A program made the position numbers and the translations under genes. This document shows, in pieces, positions 6,830 through 7,221 of a DNA stretch of 7,221 nucleotides. Below the pieces are notes generated by a model. That model did not search any database and was not told the DNA's origin. It was given only the letters and a program-made list of their open reading frames with translations. The stretch spans positions 1-7,221 of the forward strand of contig JAJYSO010000084.1 in assembly GCA_021793535.1 (NCBI GenBank). The letters run 5' to 3'. Within the stretch, counting starts at the first letter, position 1. Every line of letters begins with the position of its first letter. This DNA comes from Bacteroidota bacterium (lineage in GTDB: Bacteria; Bacteroidota; Bacteroidia; Flavobacteriales; Flavobacteriaceae).

Positions 6830-7221
6830 ATGAAACGAGAGCTTTTTTATACCGAAGATGGCTCGGCCAGCCTGAGGATTCCTCAGTGGAACGAACAATA
6901 TCACTCTATACACGGAGCTTTGCAAGAAGCCCAGCACGTCTTTATACATCACGGGCTATCTCCTTACCACCAAAGGCATAAAAAATCTAAGATAATCGTC
7001 TTGGAGATGGGTTATGGAACAGGATTAAACGCCTTATTAACAGCTTTATACGCTACAGAATTTAAAGTAAAAATTGACTACATATGCCTCGAGGCATTTC
7101 CATTAGAAAAAAAGGAGTGGACCGCCTTAAATTATGGACAATTGCTCCATTGTCCCTCTTTATTTCATAGCCTACATGAGCTTTCTTGGGAAAAGCAACA
7201 GCAGGTAACGGATTATTTAGA
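6830..7221 (+). CDS. mnmD: MnmD/MnmC1-like tRNA U34 methyltransferase (DUF752), N-terminal part, cut by window end
   Basis: ATG at 6830 opens a frame that runs off the right edge without a stop, giving 130 residues. The opening MKRELFYTEDGSASLRIPQW leads into NEQYHSIHGALQEAQHVFI (21-39), which matches the DUF752/MnmC1 signature (E. coli MnmC has a related YFS..GLEE..YVF segment). LEMGYGTGLNALL (58-70) is the S-adenosylmethionine motif I, comparable to ESGFGTGLN in MnmC, and the acidic residue of ICLEAFP (85-91) fits motif II. The family methylates the 5-aminomethyl-(2-thio)uridine intermediate at the tRNA wobble position. Standalone enzymes without the FAD oxidoreductase half are usually called MnmD. 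Which form this is cannot be seen because the C-terminus is missing. It is divergent from ilvE, an arrangement I recall around ilvE in flavobacteria. Confidence 0.82.
   Translation, partial: MKRELFYTEDGSASLRIPQWNEQYHSIHGALQEAQHVFIHHGLSPYHQRHKKSKIIVLEMGYGTGLNALLTALYATEFKVKIDYICLEAFPLEKKEWTALNYGQLLHCPSLFHSLHELSWEKQQQVTDYL

Noticed and set aside
6740..6952. A 70-codon minus-strand open frame over the divergent intergenic region
   Set aside because: It is antisense to the MnmD-like gene and extends into A/T-rich noncoding sequence with low-complexity translation.
1..7221. Mobile element, CRISPR array, toxin-antitoxin or defence system
   Set aside because: No repeat-spacer pattern, transposase, integrase, toxin-like small gene or defence domain is visible on either strand.

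Overview
The window looks like ordinary chromosome of a member of the Bacteroidota, probably a flavobacterium-like or sphingobacterium-like species. Four things point there: a DUF5695-type protein, an AraR/NrtR-type Nudix regulator of the kind described in Bacteroides, a pfkA-gap-BadF kinase cluster that I recall from Flavobacteriia, and A/T-rich start regions with no Shine-Dalgarno motif. Base composition is moderately A+T-rich and even across the genes. I see no insertion sequence, phage gene, tRNA, rRNA or CRISPR array.

Layout. Bases 1-1614 (+) hold the C-terminal 537 codons of a large protein resembling DUF5695, whose start lies off the left edge. A 168-nt gap follows, then a 227-aa regulator (1783-2466, +) made of a catalytically degenerate Nudix domain and a winged helix. 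This pair looks like the end of a carbohydrate-utilisation locus with a local sugar-sensing repressor or activator, which is an inference. A convergent boundary of 44 nt separates it from a minus-strand block. Read in the direction of transcription, that block is ilvE (branched-chain aminotransferase, 6623-5547), a 116-nt gap with two tandem hairpins, pfkA (5430-4438), gap (4424-3429) and a BadF/NAGK-type sugar kinase (3362-2511). At the right edge a divergent gene (6830 onward, +) encodes the N-terminal 130 residues of an MnmD/DUF752-type tRNA-modifying methyltransferase. It is cut by the window end.

How the genes work together. pfkA and gap are 13 nt apart and encode two central glycolytic steps. 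The kinase 66 nt downstream probably feeds a phosphorylated (amino)sugar into the same pathway. ilvE is metabolically separate and may be insulated from pfkA by the hairpins. The best leads are substitutions in the PfkA ATP/Mg motif and effector site, an unusual GAPDH S-loop, the inactive-looking Nudix box of the regulator, and the uncharacterised DUF5695 enzyme candidate beside it. I found no clear evidence of a wholly new system.
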